Below are positions 43,599 to 55,435 of a stretch of 64,000 nt of DNA, in pieces (the stretch's first letter is position 1; every line of letters begins with the position of its first letter). The position numbers and the translations under genes were made by a program. The DNA is from Paenibacillus sp. J23TS9 (GTDB lineage Bacteria > Bacillota > Bacilli > Paenibacillales > Paenibacillaceae): the NCBI RefSeq assembly GCF_018403225.1, contig NZ_BOSG01000006.1:315178-379177 (forward strand), given 5' to 3'. The notes under the pieces were generated by a model. It had not been told where the DNA came from and did no database searches. It saw only the letters and a list, made by a program, of their open reading frames with translations.

Positions 43599-45146
43599 TT
43601 AGTGTTTAAAATGTCTCACGCCGGTAAATACCATGGCGATGCCGTATTCGTTTGCCACTTTAATGGACTCTTCATCCTTGATGGAGCCGCCTGGCTGAAT
43701 GACGGCGGTAATGCCTGCTTTCGCTGCAAACTCAAGCGTGTCGCCCATTGGGAAGAATGCATCGGATGCCAGAACGGAGCCTTTGGCTTTCTCTCCTGCC
43801 TGTTCGATGGCTATTTTGGCCGAGCCAACACGGTTCATTTGTCCCGCGCCGACGCCTACGGTCATGTTGTCAGCGGCAAGAATGATCGCATTTGATTTCA
43901 CATGCTTAACGACTTTCCACCCGAAGAGAAGCTGCTTCAGTTCCTCTGGCGTAGGCTGACGGTCGGTCACGACCTTCAGATCAGCCGCATCCAGTGCATG
44001 GACGTCGCTTTCCTGCACGACCATGCCGCCGTCGATGGATGTCACGACATAACTGCTCTTACGCTCACGGGAAGAGCCGAATTCACCCATTTTTAGCAAG
44101 CGGATGTTTTTCTTTTTCGTCAATATTTCGAGCGCTTCCTCGGTGAAGTCCGGTGCAAGCACGATTTCAAGGAAAATCTCGCTGAGCAGCTTCGCCGTAT
44201 CGCTGTCGATCATACGGTTCGCAGCCACGATGCCGCCAAAGATTGAAGTTGGATCAGCGCTGTATGCCTTTTGATAGGCCTCCAGGATGCTTTCGCCTAC
44301 ACCCACACCGCAAGGATTCATATGCTTAACGGCTACCACCGTTGGCTCGTCAAACTCTTTCACGATTTGCAGCGCTGCATTGGCATCATTAATGTTGTTG
44401 TAGGAAAGTTCTTTGCCATGAAGCTGCTCAGCTGTCGTCAACGTGCCTGCAGGAGCCAGCGGTTTGCGGTAAAACGCAGCTTTCTGATGCGGATTTTCCC
44501 CGTAGCGGAGGTCCTGAATTTTTTCGTAGGTCACTGTGTAGCGCTCTGGGAGCGGTTCGCCAGTTACATTCGACATGTAATCGGAAATAAGGGCGTCGTA
44601 TGCGCCAGTATGGCGGAAGACTTTGGCTGCAAGCTGTTTGCGTGTATCAAGGGTTGTATCCCCTTGTTCGCGGATCTGCTGAACAACAGTACCGTAATCA
44701 TCGGAATCCACAACCACGGTCACAAACGCGTGATTTTTGGCTGCCGAGCGGAGCATGGTTGGACCGCCGATATCGATATTTTCAATCGCGTCCTCATACG
44801 TTACATCCGGCTTGGCGATGGTTTCCTGGAAAGGATACAGGTTAACGACAACCAGATCGATATAATCCAGTCCCAGATCCTTCATCTGCTGCTGATGCTC
44901 TTCGCTGTCACGAACGGCCAGCAGTCCACTGTGTACCGCAGGATGGAGAGTTTTGACACGGCCGTCCAAAATTTCAGGAAATCCCGTCACGTCGGAAATA
45001 CCGATGACTGGCACGCCTTCTTTCGCCAGCAGACTCTTCGTTCCGCCTGTCGAAATAATTTCCACGCCGAGTGTAGACAGCTCACGGCAAAAATCTACGA
45101 TGCCCTTCTTATCCGAAACGCTAACCAGAGCTCTTTTTATACCCAC
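43599..45146 (-). CDS. purH: Bifunctional AICAR formyltransferase/IMP cyclohydrolase
   Basis: This 515-residue enzyme starts at a GTG at 45146 with AAGGAGG 8 nt upstream. The N-terminal cyclohydrolase (MGS-like) domain has [20 protein letters not shown] and [20 protein letters not shown]. The C-terminal transformylase domain has [14 protein letters not shown] and [14 protein letters not shown], with the catalytic lysine-histidine pair. It carries out the last two steps to IMP. It follows a 294-nt gap in the operon, unusual for this otherwise overlapping gene set. Confidence 0.98.
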   Translation of the reverse strand: MGIKRALVSVSDKKGIVDFCRELSTLGVEIISTGGTKSLLAKEGVPVIGISDVTGFPEILDGRVKTLHPAVHSGLLAVRDSEEHQQQMKDLGLDYIDLVVVNLYPFQETIAKPDVTYEDAIENIDIGGPTMLRSAAKNHAFVTVVVDSDDYGTVVQQIREQGDTTLDTRKQLAAKVFRHTGAYDALISDYMSNVTGEPLPERYTVTYEKIQDLRYGENPHQKAAFYRKPLAPAGTLTTAEQLHGKELSYNNINDANAALQIVKEFDEPTVVAVKHMNPCGVGVGESILEAYQKAYSADPTSIFGGIVAANRMIDSDTAKLLSEIFLEIVLAPDFTEEALEILTKKKNIRLLKMGEFGSSRERKSSYVVTSIDGGMVVQESDVHALDAADLKVVTDRQPTPEELKQLLFGWKVVKHVKSNAIILAADNMTVGVGAGQMNRVGSAKIAIEQAGEKAKGSVLASDAFFPMGDTLEFAAKAGITAVIQPGGSIKDEESIKVANEYGIAMVFTGVRHFKH

Positions 45147-45440
45147 AATATGCTCCTCCTTTATAGTTGAGGCTAATGCAATCCTGCTTATCGCGATTCA
45201 TTGACCCAATATATAGATCATATCTTCCGTTTACGTTGATATATTGAGTTTAATAAGCTGCTATCCGGCTTGCCCTAATCCCCTCGCGTAAAAACGCTAA
45301 CTTTCGATGGACCGTTATTTATTTCCCGAGAAATATCGAATGCACGTACCCAGAGAGCCTACGTTTGAAACCTACTTGCTGACAAAAAATTAAAATAATT
45401 ACGGGATGCGCCGAACTTGTCGTCTCAGCAATGTTCCTGC
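45147..45440 (-). other. Structured gap inside the pur operon (purN-purH)
   Basis: There is no gene in 294 bp. On the minus strand TTCGAT pairs with ATCGAA around an inner ATTTC/GAAAT hairpin, followed by an AGCGTTTTTACGC stem, so the RNA is probably folded. The ZTP riboswitch core (CCGCCUGGGC) is not present. It may be an internal promoter, an intergenic repeat or an unrecognised regulatory RNA. Confidence 0.4.
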
Positions 45441-46061
45441 TTAACCTTTCCTCGCTACCGTCACCTGTCTGCCTTCAAGCTGCACAAGACCTTCGGCAAA
45501 CCAGGAGACAACCTCTGGATACAGCTCTCTTTCGACGCCATGCACAGCCTGGGCGAACGACTCAGCCGTTTCTCCAGAGACGATATGAATCGCCTTCTGT
45601 GCGATGATCGGGCCTGTATCCATGCCTTCGTCTACAAAATGAACGGTGACGCCGCTCAGCTTCACGCCGTAGTCCAGCGCTTGTCCGATGGCATTTTTGC
45701 CCGGGAAAGCAGGCAGAAGAGAAGGATGAATGTTGATAAGACGTCCTTTGTACTGATGGACGATAACCGGCGTCAACAGCCGCATATACCCCGCTAGCAC
45801 CACCAGATTCACCTGCAGCTCTTCGAGCCGCAAGACAATTTCATGCTCATAAGCTTCACGCGACTCGTAATCCTTGGGATTAAATTGATGGGTCGAAATG
45901 CCAAGCTGCTCGGCACGCCGTACTACGGGTGCGGAAGGCTTGTCACAGACAAGCAGCGCAATCTCCGCTCCGCCGAGACGGCCTGCGCTTGCCGCTTCCG
46001 CCAAAGCTTGAAAATTGCTGCCCTCGCCGGAAGCAAACACAGCAATACGATAAGTGCTCAT
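45441..46061 (-). CDS. purN: Phosphoribosylglycinamide formyltransferase
   Basis: This 206-residue enzyme starts STYRIAVFASGEGSNFQALA, the phosphate-binding loop. LVVLAGYMRLLTPVIVHQYK and GRLINIHPSLLPAFPG carry the catalytic Asn/His, and SGVTVHFVDEGMDTGPIIAQ the catalytic Asp. It transfers a formyl group from 10-formyl-THF to GAR. Its ATG overlaps the purM stop as TAATG. Confidence 0.98.
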   Translation of the reverse strand: MSTYRIAVFASGEGSNFQALAEAASAGRLGGAEIALLVCDKPSAPVVRRAEQLGISTHQFNPKDYESREAYEHEIVLRLEELQVNLVVLAGYMRLLTPVIVHQYKGRLINIHPSLLPAFPGKNAIGQALDYGVKLSGVTVHFVDEGMDTGPIIAQKAIHIVSGETAESFAQAVHGVERELYPEVVSWFAEGLVQLEGRQVTVARKG

Positions 46062-47101
46062 TAAACGTCAGCTCCCGTAAAGGTCACGACCGATTCACCT
46101 GAAGTAACCTTTCCGATGATATACGCCTCTTCGCCTTGCTCCTTCAACAATCCGACTGCCTTCTCCGCATCCTCAGCTGCCACGACAAGCACCAATCCAA
46201 TGCCCATATTGAAGGTGGTAAACATATCCCGGTTTGTAATGCCGCCTTTGCTTTGCATCAGCTCGAATATCGGAAGAATCGGCCAGGAGCCATATTCGAT
46301 GTCGACATTCACATCATCAGGCAGCATCCGCGGAATATTTTCAATAAACCCGCCGCCGGTGATATGTGCCATGCCTTTAATCTGCAGCTTTTCAAGCAGA
46401 GCAAGCAGCGGTTTGACATAGATTTTCGTAGGCTCGAGAAGTGTATCTCCCAATATGCCGCCGAGCTCAGGGATCGAATCATGCAGGCTGTATCCCTGCT
46501 GCTCCAGCAGCAGCTTCCGAACGAGGGAGAAGCCATTGCTGTGTACTCCGCTGGATGCCAGGCCAATCACGGTGTCGCCGGAAGCGATCGTGGAGCCGTT
46601 GATGATTTTGCTCTTGTCGACCACACCCACCGTGAAGCCTGCGATATCGTATTCGCCTTCCGAATACATGCCAGGCATTTCTGCCGTTTCGCCGCCGATC
46701 AAAGCACAGCCGGATTGATGACAGCCTTCAGCGATACCTGCAACGATCGCTTCGATCTTTTCAGGCACGACCTTGTCACAGGCGAGATAATCCAGGAAGA
46801 AAAGCGGCTCTGCGCCCTGAACGATAATATCGTTTACGCACATTGCAACCGCATCGATGCCGATGGTATCATGACGGTCCATGGCAAAAGCGATTTTCAG
46901 CTTTGTGCCAACCCCATCTGTTCCCGATACGAGCACAGGCTCCTCATACTTATCCTTGTTCAATCCGAACAACCCGCCAAAACCGCCAAGATCGGTCATG
47001 ACTTCAGGACGGAACGTCCGCTTCACATGCTTCTTCATGCGCTCTACCGCTTCATTGCCTGCCGCAATATCGACACCAGCATTTTTATAGGCCTCTGACA
47101 C
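46061..47101 (-). CDS. purM: Phosphoribosylformylglycinamidine cyclo-ligase
   Basis: This 346-residue enzyme is read from a GTG at 47101, because the sequence then begins [20 protein letters not shown], the conserved Bacillus PurM N-terminus; a GTG four codons earlier sits too near the AAGGGA site. [40 protein letters not shown] and [19 protein letters not shown] are the ATP-binding and family motifs. It closes the imidazole ring to give AIR. A 90-nt gap separates it from purF. Confidence 0.97.
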   Translation of the reverse strand: MSEAYKNAGVDIAAGNEAVERMKKHVKRTFRPEVMTDLGGFGGLFGLNKDKYEEPVLVSGTDGVGTKLKIAFAMDRHDTIGIDAVAMCVNDIIVQGAEPLFFLDYLACDKVVPEKIEAIVAGIAEGCHQSGCALIGGETAEMPGMYSEGEYDIAGFTVGVVDKSKIINGSTIASGDTVIGLASSGVHSNGFSLVRKLLLEQQGYSLHDSIPELGGILGDTLLEPTKIYVKPLLALLEKLQIKGMAHITGGGFIENIPRMLPDDVNVDIEYGSWPILPIFELMQSKGGITNRDMFTTFNMGIGLVLVVAAEDAEKAVGLLKEQGEEAYIIGKVTSGESVVTFTGADV

Positions 47102-47191
47102 TTCCCACGACACTTCCCTTCAGCAAAGTATTTATCACTTTCGTTCGTACAGTCCATTAGCAACCTGATAAATGATTCATATATTTAATGA

Positions 47192-48673
47192 TTAACAGCT
47201 GCAGCCAAACTTCTCTTCCCCGTTGAAGTCTATGCGCGTCGGATAATCATTATCGAAGCAGGCCAGACATAGACCGCCCTTGTGATCTTCCGCGTTATTG
47301 CCCGCAATCGCCGTGATCAAACCTTCAGGGCTCAGGAATGCAAGCGAGTCCGCATTGATCTCACGACAAATTTCTTCGATAGATCGTGACGATGCGATCA
47401 GCTCACGCCGGTCCGGTGTATCGATACCATAGAAGCATGGATTTTTGAACGGCGGCGATGTGATCCGTACATGGACCTCGAGAGCACCCGCTTCACGAAG
47501 CAGGTTGACGATCCGGCGAGACGTCGTGCCGCGCACGATGGAGTCATCGATCATGACTACACGCTGCCCTTCCACCACGCGGCGTACCGCGCTCAGCTTC
47601 ATCTTCACGCCCTGCTCGCGCAGTTCCTGGCTTGGCTGGATGAAGGTCCGGCCCGTGTATTTGTTCTTGATCAGCCCAAGCTCGTAAGGAATGCCTGTCT
47701 GTTCCGCGTAGCCAATGGCCGCCGAAATGCTCGAATCCGGAACCCCTGTCACAATGTCCGCGTCCACAAACGATTCCAGAGCCATGCGGCTGCCCATACG
47801 CTTACGCGCGGAGTGCTGGTTGGAGCCGTTCATATCACTGTCGGGCCGTGCAAAATAGATATATTCCATCGCACACAACGCCTTGCGATGCTTTTTCTCT
47901 TCAAAACGATCCTCTTGCAATCCGTCACGGTCCAGCACAAGCAGCTCGCCTGGCTCGATATCCCGAATGGATTCGGCACCGATGGTTTCGAACGCACAAG
48001 TCTCGGAAGCAAAGATATAAGCATCACCGAGCTTGCCCATCGTCAGAGGTCTCAGACCATGCGGATCGGAAGCCACCAGCAGTTTGTCATTGGTCATAAT
48101 CATGAACGCATATCCACCGACAATTCGGTTAAAGGCATCCTTGGCCGCCTCCACAAGATCTTTTGAGGAGCGCGCAATCAGATGGGCAATAACTTCCGTA
48201 TCACTTGTCGTCTGAAAAATCGATCCGCTCTCTTCCAGCTCGCGCCGGATTTGCGGTGCATTCACGATATTGCCGTTGGTCGCCACGGCAAGGTCACCCG
48301 CGCGGTACTTAAAGACCAGCGGCTGGGCATTCGTCAGCTTACTGTCTCCGCTGGTTGAATAGCGCACATGACCAATGGAGATGGATCCGGTCAGAGACGC
48401 CAAGGTATCCTTGTCGAATACCTCCTTCACCAGACCCATGCCGCGGTGGTAATGGAATTCGTCACCGTTGCTGACGCAGATCCCCGCGCTTTCCTCACCG
48501 CGATGCTGAAGGGCGTGAAGCCCATAATAGGACAAGGATGCGGCATCCGGGTGTCCATAGACCCCGAATACGCCGCATTCTTCCTTCAATTTGTCGAACA
48601 GGCCTTCCTTGCCTGCCCCTTCGTTATAATAGTCTCCGGTCCACAGCGTTTGCGGTGCTATTTCATGAGACAT
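47192..48673 (-). CDS. purF: Amidophosphoribosyltransferase
   Basis: This 493-residue enzyme is the committed step of purine synthesis. The propeptide of 32 residues before the nucleophile Cys33 ([10 protein letters not shown]) is longer than the 11 residues of B. subtilis PurF. The N-terminal Ntn glutaminase domain has [16 protein letters not shown] and [18 protein letters not shown]. The phosphoribosyltransferase domain has [19 protein letters not shown]-terminal cysteines ([12 protein letters not shown] and GCSC) suit the 4Fe-4S cluster of Bacillus-type enzymes. It overlaps purL by 16 nt. Confidence 0.98.
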   Translation of the reverse strand: MSHEIAPQTLWTGDYYNEGAGKEGLFDKLKEECGVFGVYGHPDAASLSYYGLHALQHRGEESAGICVSNGDEFHYHRGMGLVKEVFDKDTLASLTGSISIGHVRYSTSGDSKLTNAQPLVFKYRAGDLAVATNGNIVNAPQIRRELEESGSIFQTTSDTEVIAHLIARSSKDLVEAAKDAFNRIVGGYAFMIMTNDKLLVASDPHGLRPLTMGKLGDAYIFASETCAFETIGAESIRDIEPGELLVLDRDGLQEDRFEEKKHRKALCAMEYIYFARPDSDMNGSNQHSARKRMGSRMALESFVDADIVTGVPDSSISAAIGYAEQTGIPYELGLIKNKYTGRTFIQPSQELREQGVKMKLSAVRRVVEGQRVVMIDDSIVRGTTSRRIVNLLREAGALEVHVRITSPPFKNPCFYGIDTPDRRELIASSRSIEEICREINADSLAFLSPEGLITAIAGNNAEDHKGGLCLACFDNDYPTRIDFNGEEKFGCSC

Positions 48674-50901
48674 GGAATCGCATCCTCCCAGACTTGACGC
48701 AGCCCTTTGACCGATTCATTCAATGCCGGCGCGTCGTTGATATCTACCACCAGACTCTCGCCGCCGACAGAGCCGATCAACGTCACCGGGACGCCCTGCT
48801 CAGTCAGATATGCTTGGAGCTTGTCCGCTTGATCCTTGGCAGCAGACAGCAAGATACGCGACTGCGATTCGCTGAAGAGTGCCAGATCATGGCGGAGCGT
48901 CGTGCTGATGGACACGCTCGCACCCAGCGAGCCGCTAATGCAGGACTCTGCCAGTGCAACGGCGAGTCCACCCTCGGACAGATCATGCGCTGATTGTACC
49001 AAGCCGCTTTGGATCGCACCAAGTACGCCTGATAGCAGCTTTTTCTCCGTATCCAGGTCGAGCACTGGCGGACGGCCTTCCGTTACGCCATGAACCGCAT
49101 ATTGAAGCTCGCTTCCGCCCAGCTCAGCCTTGGTTTCGCCCAGCAGGAAAATGACATCGCCTTCTTGTTTGAAGCCCTGGGTAGTAATGTGGTCTGTGTC
49201 ATGCAGCAATCCAACCATGCCTACAACCGGAGTCGGGTAAATGGCTCCACCTGCATTTTCATTGTACAGGCTGACATTTCCGCCGATTACCGGCGTATCC
49301 AGCACCCGGCATGCTTCCGCCATACCATCGACTGCACGTTCCATTTGCCAGAAAATATCCGGTTTTTCCGGACTGCCGAAATTCAGGTTATCCGTAATCG
49401 CGAGCGGCTCTGCACCTGTGCAGACAATATTGCGCGCCGCTTCGCTGACTGCGATTTTGCCGCCAACCTCAGGGTCCAGATATACATAACGTCCATTGCA
49501 ATCCGTCGTCATCGCGAGGCCTTTGCGCGTGCCGTTAATTGTAATTACCGCCGCGTCGGAGCCCGGACGCACCGCCGTACTGGTGCGGACCATATAGTCA
49601 TATTGATTGTACACCCATGCTTTGCTTGCAACCGTCGGAGAAGCCAGTACCGTCTTCAGGGCGCCGCCCAGGTCCTTCACTTCGTCATAACGGAGGGTGT
49701 CTACTTTCTCATTTTCCACGTAATAACTTGGAACACTTGATGGCTTCTCATAGACAGGACACTCATCCACGAGCGCCTGTACCGGCATGTCACCAACCAG
49801 ATCACCGTGATGGAACAGCTTCAGACGACCATCATCCGTTACTTTACCAACCTTGGCGCAGATAACACCCCAGCGTTCAAAGATTTCCATTGCTTGCGCT
49901 TCATCCTTCGGCTCCACAACGAACAACATCCGTTCCTGCGACTCGGATAACATCATTTCATAAGGCGTCATGCCTTCTTCTCGCTGCGGAACCTGATCCA
50001 GATAAAGCTCTAGACCGTTGCCTGCTTTACTCGCCATTTCCGAACTGGAGCAGGTCAGACCTGCTGCGCCCATATCCTGAATACCCAGCACGATGCCGGT
50101 ATCAATCAATTCCAGACAGGATTCCATCACGAGCTTTTCCATGAACGGATCGCCGACCTGTACCGCGGTTTTCTTCGCTTCAGACTCCTCACTCAGCTCA
50201 ACCGAGGCAAATGTCGCACCATGAATACCGTCACGGCCGGTAGGTGGACCCACGTAGAATACGGGGTTGCCCACACCTTTGGCTACGCCGCGCTGGATTT
50301 TATCATGATCGATGAGGCCTACACACATCGCGTTCACAAGCGGATTTCCATCATAGCTGTTGTCGAACATCACTTCGCCCGCTACCGTCGGAATACCGAT
50401 ACAGTTGCCATATCCCGCAATCCCGGATACGACATGCTCGAATAAATATTTCACGCGGTCGCTCTCCAGTTTGCCGAAGCGCAGGGAGTTCAGCAGCGCA
50501 ACAGGTCTTGCACCCATCGAGAAAATATCACGGATAATACCGCCAACCCCCGTCGCCGCACCTTGGTAAGGCTCTACTGCTGAAGGGTGGTTATGACTCT
50601 CGATTTTGAAAACAACAGCCTGATTGTCGCCAATATCAACGATGCCTGCACCTTCGCCAGGACCCATTAATACACGGGGTCCGCTGGTCGGAAAGCGGCG
50701 CAGAAGCGGCTTCGAGTTTTTGTATGCGCAGTGCTCGGACCACATCACGCTGAATACACCGATCTCTGTATAGTTAGGCTGACGTCCCATAAACGAACAG
50801 ATCAGCTCATATTCACTATCGGACACGCCAAACTGCTGATATATTTTCTGCTCCGCAATTTGCTCTGCGGTCGGTTCCTTAGCGGACACTTGCTGTGCCA
50901 T
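48658..50901 (-). CDS. purL: FGAM synthase, large subunit
   Basis: This 747-residue small-type PurL needs PurS and PurQ as partners. It has [20 protein letters not shown] and [20 protein letters not shown] with the catalytic histidine, and [20 protein letters not shown]. In the second half [20 protein letters not shown] is conserved. It converts FGAR to FGAM with ATP and ammonia from PurQ. GGAGG precedes the ATG; it overlaps purQ by 23 nt. Confidence 0.98.
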   Translation of the reverse strand: MAQQVSAKEPTAEQIAEQKIYQQFGVSDSEYELICSFMGRQPNYTEIGVFSVMWSEHCAYKNSKPLLRRFPTSGPRVLMGPGEGAGIVDIGDNQAVVFKIESHNHPSAVEPYQGAATGVGGIIRDIFSMGARPVALLNSLRFGKLESDRVKYLFEHVVSGIAGYGNCIGIPTVAGEVMFDNSYDGNPLVNAMCVGLIDHDKIQRGVAKGVGNPVFYVGPPTGRDGIHGATFASVELSEESEAKKTAVQVGDPFMEKLVMESCLELIDTGIVLGIQDMGAAGLTCSSSEMASKAGNGLELYLDQVPQREEGMTPYEMMLSESQERMLFVVEPKDEAQAMEIFERWGVICAKVGKVTDDGRLKLFHHGDLVGDMPVQALVDECPVYEKPSSVPSYYVENEKVDTLRYDEVKDLGGALKTVLASPTVASKAWVYNQYDYMVRTSTAVRPGSDAAVITINGTRKGLAMTTDCNGRYVYLDPEVGGKIAVSEAARNIVCTGAEPLAITDNLNFGSPEKPDIFWQMERAVDGMAEACRVLDTPVIGGNVSLYNENAGGAIYPTPVVGMVGLLHDTDHITTQGFKQEGDVIFLLGETKAELGGSELQYAVHGVTEGRPPVLDLDTEKKLLSGVLGAIQSGLVQSAHDLSEGGLAVALAESCISGSLGASVSISTTLRHDLALFSESQSRILLSAAKDQADKLQAYLTEQGVPVTLIGSVGGESLVVDINDAPALNESVKGLRQVWEDAIPCLMK

Positions 50902-51568
50902 GGGTATCCCTCCAAGCCTTCAGGATTGATGTAAACATGCGTTTTCCGTCTGCTGAGCCCAGCAGGTCGTTCACGGCCCGCTCCGGATGCGGCATCATGC
51001 CAACGACATTTCCCCGCTCATTGCAGATGCCTGCAATATCGGCCAGAGAGCCGTTCGGATTATCCTTATACGTAAATACGATCTGGTTGTTCTGCTGAAG
51101 CTGCTTCAGCGTCTCTTCGTCGCAGTAGTAATTGCCCTCGCCATGTGCGATCGGGATGACAATTTCCTCATTCAGGTCAAAATCATTCGTGAATGGCGTT
51201 TGATTGTTAACCACCTGAAGTGCAGTATCATGACAGCGGAATTTCATGGATGTGTTGCGCATCAGCGCCCCAGGGAGAAGACCCGCTTCCGTCAAAATCT
51301 GAAAACCATTACAGATGCCAAGAATATATTTGCCTTCTTCTGCAGCCTTGGACACTTCATTCATGACCGGAGCAAAACGGGAAATCGCCCCGCAGCGTAA
51401 ATAGTCGCCATAAGAAAACCCGCCTGGAACCAAAATACAGTCATATGCGGAAAGGTCGGTAGCTGTATGCCACACGTAATCGACAGGCTCTCCAATTGCT
51501 TCTTCCACCGCTTTGTAGCAGTCAATATCACAGTTGGAGCCCGGAAAGACGAGAACTGCAAATTTCAT
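50879..51568 (-). CDS. purQ: FGAM synthase, glutaminase subunit
   Basis: This 229-residue class I glutamine amidotransferase opens [40 protein letters not shown] holds the nucleophile cysteine, and [20 protein letters not shown] the catalytic His/Glu pair. It supplies ammonia to PurL. GGAGGG lies inside the last codons of purS, so the genes are tightly coupled. Confidence 0.98.
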   Translation of the reverse strand: MKFAVLVFPGSNCDIDCYKAVEEAIGEPVDYVWHTATDLSAYDCILVPGGFSYGDYLRCGAISRFAPVMNEVSKAAEEGKYILGICNGFQILTEAGLLPGALMRNTSMKFRCHDTALQVVNNQTPFTNDFDLNEEIVIPIAHGEGNYYCDEETLKQLQQNNQIVFTYKDNPNGSLADIAGICNERGNVVGMMPHPERAVNDLLGSADGKRMFTSILKAWRDTHGTASVR

Positions 51569-51573
51569 GGATG

Positions 51574-51819
51574 TTAGCCCTCCAATTCGTAACGGTAATC
51601 CTCAACCACCGTGTTCGCCAAAAGCTTTTCGCACATCTGTTTAACCTGGCGCTCCGCCTCAGCACGATCATCCGTGTTCAGGCTAAGCTCCATATATTTT
51701 CCGATACGCAAACTTTCGACTTCCTGAAACCCCATCGAATGCAGCGCTCCTTGTACCGCAACACCTTGCGGATCAAGTACGCCCTGCTTAATTGTGACAT
51801 AGACCGTAGCTTTCAACAT
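51574..51819 (-). CDS. purS: FGAM synthase, PurS subunit
   Basis: This 81-residue protein begins [20 protein letters not shown] and continues [20 protein letters not shown], the standard PurS sequence. It forms a dimer that bridges PurQ and PurL in the three-part FGAM synthase. It lies 5 nt upstream of purQ and about 180 nt after purC. Confidence 0.97.
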   Translation of the reverse strand: MLKATVYVTIKQGVLDPQGVAVQGALHSMGFQEVESLRIGKYMELSLNTDDRAEAERQVKQMCEKLLANTVVEDYRYELEG

Positions 51820-51998
51820 ATTCCTCTAGTTCCTCCTCGGGTTAGATAGATAGAATGAGCTTTTTGATGGATAAGTGCTTGGCATCGTGCATAGTGACCG
51901 CTCCGGTGACGGATCGTTCTTCCGATCGCTTCCGTCCCCCACGCTGCCTTGATTTGTCTCAAAACCTTTCAATCAAAAAAATAGAAATGCGAATCCTA

Positions 51999-52886
51999 TT
52001 ACACTTGCTCCGTCAATCTGCGGTAAATATCCACATAGCGGCGGGTCGTTTCTTCCACCACTTCCGCGGGAAGCGGATCCGGCTGGCTGTTCTTGTCCCA
52101 TGACGTAGAAGCCAGATAGGTGCGGACCGGCTCTTTATCCATGCTGTCGATTTCGATATCCAAAGCGTAATTCTCCTTCGCCCAGAAGCGTGAAGAATCA
52201 GGTGTAAAGATTTCATCAATCAGGATCACCCGGCCATCCAGGATGCCGAATTCGAACTTGCAGTCCGCTAGAATAATGCCGCGTTCCGCGCAGTAATCCC
52301 GGGCAAAACCATACAACTTAAGGCTTTTCTCCTGAAGCTCTAACGCGAGCTCGTCACCGATCATCGACTTCATTTGCTCCATGGAAATGTCTTCGTCGTG
52401 ACCGACGTCGTTTTTCGCGGCAGGTGTGAAGATCGGCTCCGGGAAAGGCTCATTTTTACGAATGCCCTCCGGCAGATGGATTCCATTCACTTCTCCCGAG
52501 GTTTGATACTGTCTCCAGCCGCCCCCGGTGATGTAGCCTCTGACCACGCATTCCATATCGATACGCTGCGCCTTGCGGACCACCATGATCCGGTCCTTCA
52601 ATAGCGCTTTGTCCTTTGCGATATTTCCCAATTGATCCACATCGGTGTGAACCACGTGGTTTTCCATCAGCTCGCGGGTCTGTTCGAACCAGAAGGCGCT
52701 AAGCCGGTTCAGAACATTCCCTTTCTCCGGAACGGCCGGATCCAGCACATAATCAAATGCGGAAATCCGGTCTGTGACGACGATCAGCACATGTTCCCCC
52801 AAATCATACAGCTCACGTACCTTGCCCTTATAAAGCAGCGGCGCATCAACAAGTTCCACAGCAGTGGATACGGCCGGTGATGTCAT
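51999..52886 (-). CDS. purC: SAICAR synthetase
   Basis: This 295-residue enzyme is read from the ATG at 52886 with GGGGAGG 6 nt upstream; an in-frame extension to 52928 is less likely. LLYKGKVRELYDLGEHVLIV, TDRISAFDYVLDPAVPEKG and VECVVRGYITGGGWRQYQTS are the ATP and substrate motifs; VILIDEIFTPDSSRFW completes it. It joins CAIR and aspartate. It is longer than B. subtilis PurC (about 240 residues) and resembles the roughly 300-residue form found in many bacteria and yeast. Confidence 0.97.
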   Translation of the reverse strand: MTSPAVSTAVELVDAPLLYKGKVRELYDLGEHVLIVVTDRISAFDYVLDPAVPEKGNVLNRLSAFWFEQTRELMENHVVHTDVDQLGNIAKDKALLKDRIMVVRKAQRIDMECVVRGYITGGGWRQYQTSGEVNGIHLPEGIRKNEPFPEPIFTPAAKNDVGHDEDISMEQMKSMIGDELALELQEKSLKLYGFARDYCAERGIILADCKFEFGILDGRVILIDEIFTPDSSRFWAKENYALDIEIDSMDKEPVRTYLASTSWDKNSQPDPLPAEVVEETTRRYVDIYRRLTEQV

Positions 52887-52948
52887 GTGAATCCTCCCCA
52901 CTTTTTCCTTCATCATTGATTCTTTCACCTGGTTAGGCGGATTGAAGA

Positions 52949-54244
52949 TTAAATCAGGCCAAGCTTTTTGAATATCGTATCTACATGCTTCAGATGCCAG
53001 GAAGGGTTGAATGCATCTTCAATATCTTCCGCGCTCAGCGCTTCCGTAATTTCAGGCGTTGATTCCACGATATCGCGGAACTGGCGCTGCTCTTCCCAAG
53101 CCTGCATTGCGCGCGGCTGGACCGTATCATACGCCTGCTCGCGGCTGAAACCCTTGTCGATCAGCTTGGTCATGACGCGTCCGGAGAATGGAACGCCGAA
53201 GGTGCGGCCCATGTTACGCTTCATATTTTCCGGGAATACCGTCAAATTTTTCACGATATTGCCGAAGCGGTTCAGCATGTAGTTCAGCAGCATGGTTGCA
53301 TCCGGCAGGATAATCCGTTCCACGGAGGAATGCGAAATGTCGCGTTCGTGCCAGAGTGCCACGTCTTCGAATGCCGTTACCATATGTCCGCGGATCACGC
53401 GGGAAAGACCGGAGATATTCTCGCAGCCGATCGGATTGCGTTTATGCGGCATCGCCGAGGAGCCCTTTTGACCCTTGGCAAAAGCCTCTTCCACCTCGCG
53501 AACCTCACTCTTTTGCAGGGCGCGGATTTCAGTCGCGAATTTATCCATCGAAGTTGCGATCAGCGCGAGTGTCGCCATGTATTCGGCATGACGATCACGC
53601 TGCAGCGTTTGTGTAGATATTGGAGCCGGGCTGGTTCCAAGCTTCTTGCATACGAATTCCTCAACAAACGGATCGATATTCGCATAGGTGCCGACTGCGC
53701 CGGAGATTTTTCCGAACTCCACGCCTTTGGCCGCATGGCGGAAACGCTCCAGATTACGCTTCATTTCCTCATACCACAACGCCATTTTCAGTCCGAAGGT
53801 TGTCGGTTCGGCATGCACACCATGCGTGCGGCCCATCATCGGCGTATCCTTGTAGGCAATAGCTTTGTCCTTCAGGATTTCGATGAAACGGATCAAATCC
53901 TGTTCAATAATTTCATTCGCCTGGCGCAAAAGATAACCAAGAGCTGTGTCTACCACGTCGGTGGAAGTCAGGCCGTAATGCACCCATTTGCGTTCCTGTC
54001 CAAGGCTTTCGGACACGGTACGGGTAAAAGCAATTACGTCATGACGCGTTTCCTGTTCAATTTCATTAATGCGCTGAATATCAAATGTGGCATTCTCACG
54101 AAGCAGCTTCGTATCTTCCTTCGGAATGACTCCGAGCTCCGCCCATGCTTCACAAGCGCATAATTCTACTTCAAGCCAAGCCTTGAATTTATTCTCCTCG
54201 GTCCAGATGGCCCGCATTTCCGGTCTGCTATAACGTTCGATCAT
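52949..54244 (-). CDS. purB: Adenylosuccinate lyase
   Basis: This 431-residue lyase of the fumarase/aspartase superfamily starts [60 protein letters not shown] and [20 protein letters not shown] (the signature loop with the catalytic serine) are present. It releases fumarate both from SAICAR in IMP synthesis and from adenylosuccinate in AMP synthesis. It lies 3 nt after purK. Confidence 0.98.
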   Translation of the reverse strand: MIERYSRPEMRAIWTEENKFKAWLEVELCACEAWAELGVIPKEDTKLLRENATFDIQRINEIEQETRHDVIAFTRTVSESLGQERKWVHYGLTSTDVVDTALGYLLRQANEIIEQDLIRFIEILKDKAIAYKDTPMMGRTHGVHAEPTTFGLKMALWYEEMKRNLERFRHAAKGVEFGKISGAVGTYANIDPFVEEFVCKKLGTSPAPISTQTLQRDRHAEYMATLALIATSMDKFATEIRALQKSEVREVEEAFAKGQKGSSAMPHKRNPIGCENISGLSRVIRGHMVTAFEDVALWHERDISHSSVERIILPDATMLLNYMLNRFGNIVKNLTVFPENMKRNMGRTFGVPFSGRVMTKLIDKGFSREQAYDTVQPRAMQAWEEQRQFRDIVESTPEITEALSAEDIEDAFNPSWHLKHVDTIFKKLGLI

Positions 54245-54247
54245 TGA

Positions 54248-55435
54248 TTATCCTTGCCTCCAAATGTGAGTTTGTTCGATCCAGTCCAGCGCATGCTGAA
54301 CATCCTTGCATAACAGGTTGATATGGCCCATTTTGCGGCCAGTCTTGCTCTCATTCTTTCCATATAAATGAAGCTTAGGCACGGCGCCGTATTCGTCCAA
54401 TGCATCATCCGGCACGCCTGCCTGCTTCACGACTTCTTCCAAATGCTGTCCCAGCACGTTCACCATAACAACGGGACTGAGAAGCGTGGTATCTCCGAGC
54501 GGCAGATTGCAGATTGCCCGCACATGCTGCTCAAACTGCGAGGTTGCACATGCCTCCATCGTGTAATGTCCGGAATTGTGAGGGCGGGGGGCTACTTCAT
54601 TCACATACAGCCCGCCGTCCTCCGTCACGAACATTTCCACGGCGAGAAGGCCAGCCACATTCAGGCTTTCCGCGAGCTTTTCCGCCAGCTTCCGCGCTTC
54701 ACGCTGGATACTTTCCTCTACTCTTGCCGGCACGATGGACAGATGCAGGATGCCGTCCACGTGGATATTTTCCGAGACGGGAAAGCTCTTCACTTCCCCC
54801 TTCGGGCTTCGCGCCGCAATAACGGAAATCTCCGCTTGGAAAGCGATAAACTTCTCCAGCACCAGCTCTCTCCCAGAAGCCGCCAGTTCCCCATAAGCTG
54901 CTTCCAGTTCTTCGCTTGAGCGAATGACCGCTTGTCCCTTTCCATCATAACCGCCGGTAGCCGTTTTCAGCACACAGGGTAGACCCAGCTCTTCTGCCGC
55001 CTTGATCAGGCTCGGCAAATCCGTAATCTCGCGGTATGGTGCTACGGGTATTCCTGCGGACTCCATTGCCCGTTTCTCCCGCAGTCTGTGCTGAGTTGTG
55101 TAGAGCAGCGTGCTTCCCTGCGGTACGTACGATTCCTTTTCGAGCAGGGCAGCTACATCCGCGTCCACATTTTCAAATTCATACGTAATGACATCCGATG
55201 CCAAAGCCAAATTCCGCGCTGCCGCTTCGTCGCTATAAGATGCTTCAATCTGTGGTGTAACCTGCCCGCATGGGGCTCCCGGCGTCGGGTCCAGCGTAAT
55301 GAACCGGTATCCCATTGCCGTTCCGGCGAGCGCCATCATGCGTCCAAGCTGTCCTCCGCCCAAAATACCAATCGTTGCGCCGGGAAGCAGCGTTTTCGTA
55401 TCCATCTGATGTCTGCTCTGCAGTTCTTTACTCAT
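54248..55435 (-). CDS. purK: 5-(carboxyamino)imidazole ribonucleotide synthase
   Basis: This 395-residue ATP-grasp enzyme opens with [20 protein letters not shown] after a short tail. [20 protein letters not shown] and [20 protein letters not shown] are the ATP-grasp and family signatures. It makes N5-CAIR from AIR, bicarbonate and ATP. Its ATG overlaps the purE stop as ATGA. Confidence 0.98.
   Translation of the reverse strand: MSKELQSRHQMDTKTLLPGATIGILGGGQLGRMMALAGTAMGYRFITLDPTPGAPCGQVTPQIEASYSDEAAARNLALASDVITYEFENVDADVAALLEKESYVPQGSTLLYTTQHRLREKRAMESAGIPVAPYREITDLPSLIKAAEELGLPCVLKTATGGYDGKGQAVIRSSEELEAAYGELAASGRELVLEKFIAFQAEISVIAARSPKGEVKSFPVSENIHVDGILHLSIVPARVEESIQREARKLAEKLAESLNVAGLLAVEMFVTEDGGLYVNEVAPRPHNSGHYTMEACATSQFEQHVRAICNLPLGDTTLLSPVVMVNVLGQHLEEVVKQAGVPDDALDEYGAVPKLHLYGKNESKTGRKMGHINLLCKDVQHALDWIEQTHIWRQG

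Noticed and set aside
44271..45170. 299-codon plus-strand frame inside the purine operon
   Set aside because: It lies antisense to purH and has no family features or ribosome site.
45147..45440. ZTP riboswitch before purH
   Set aside because: The conserved CCGCCUGGGC core and the GGNCGUG pseudoknot part could not be found in the right order.
46136..47098. 320-codon plus-strand frame
   Set aside because: It is antisense to purM, with composition typical of a shadow frame.
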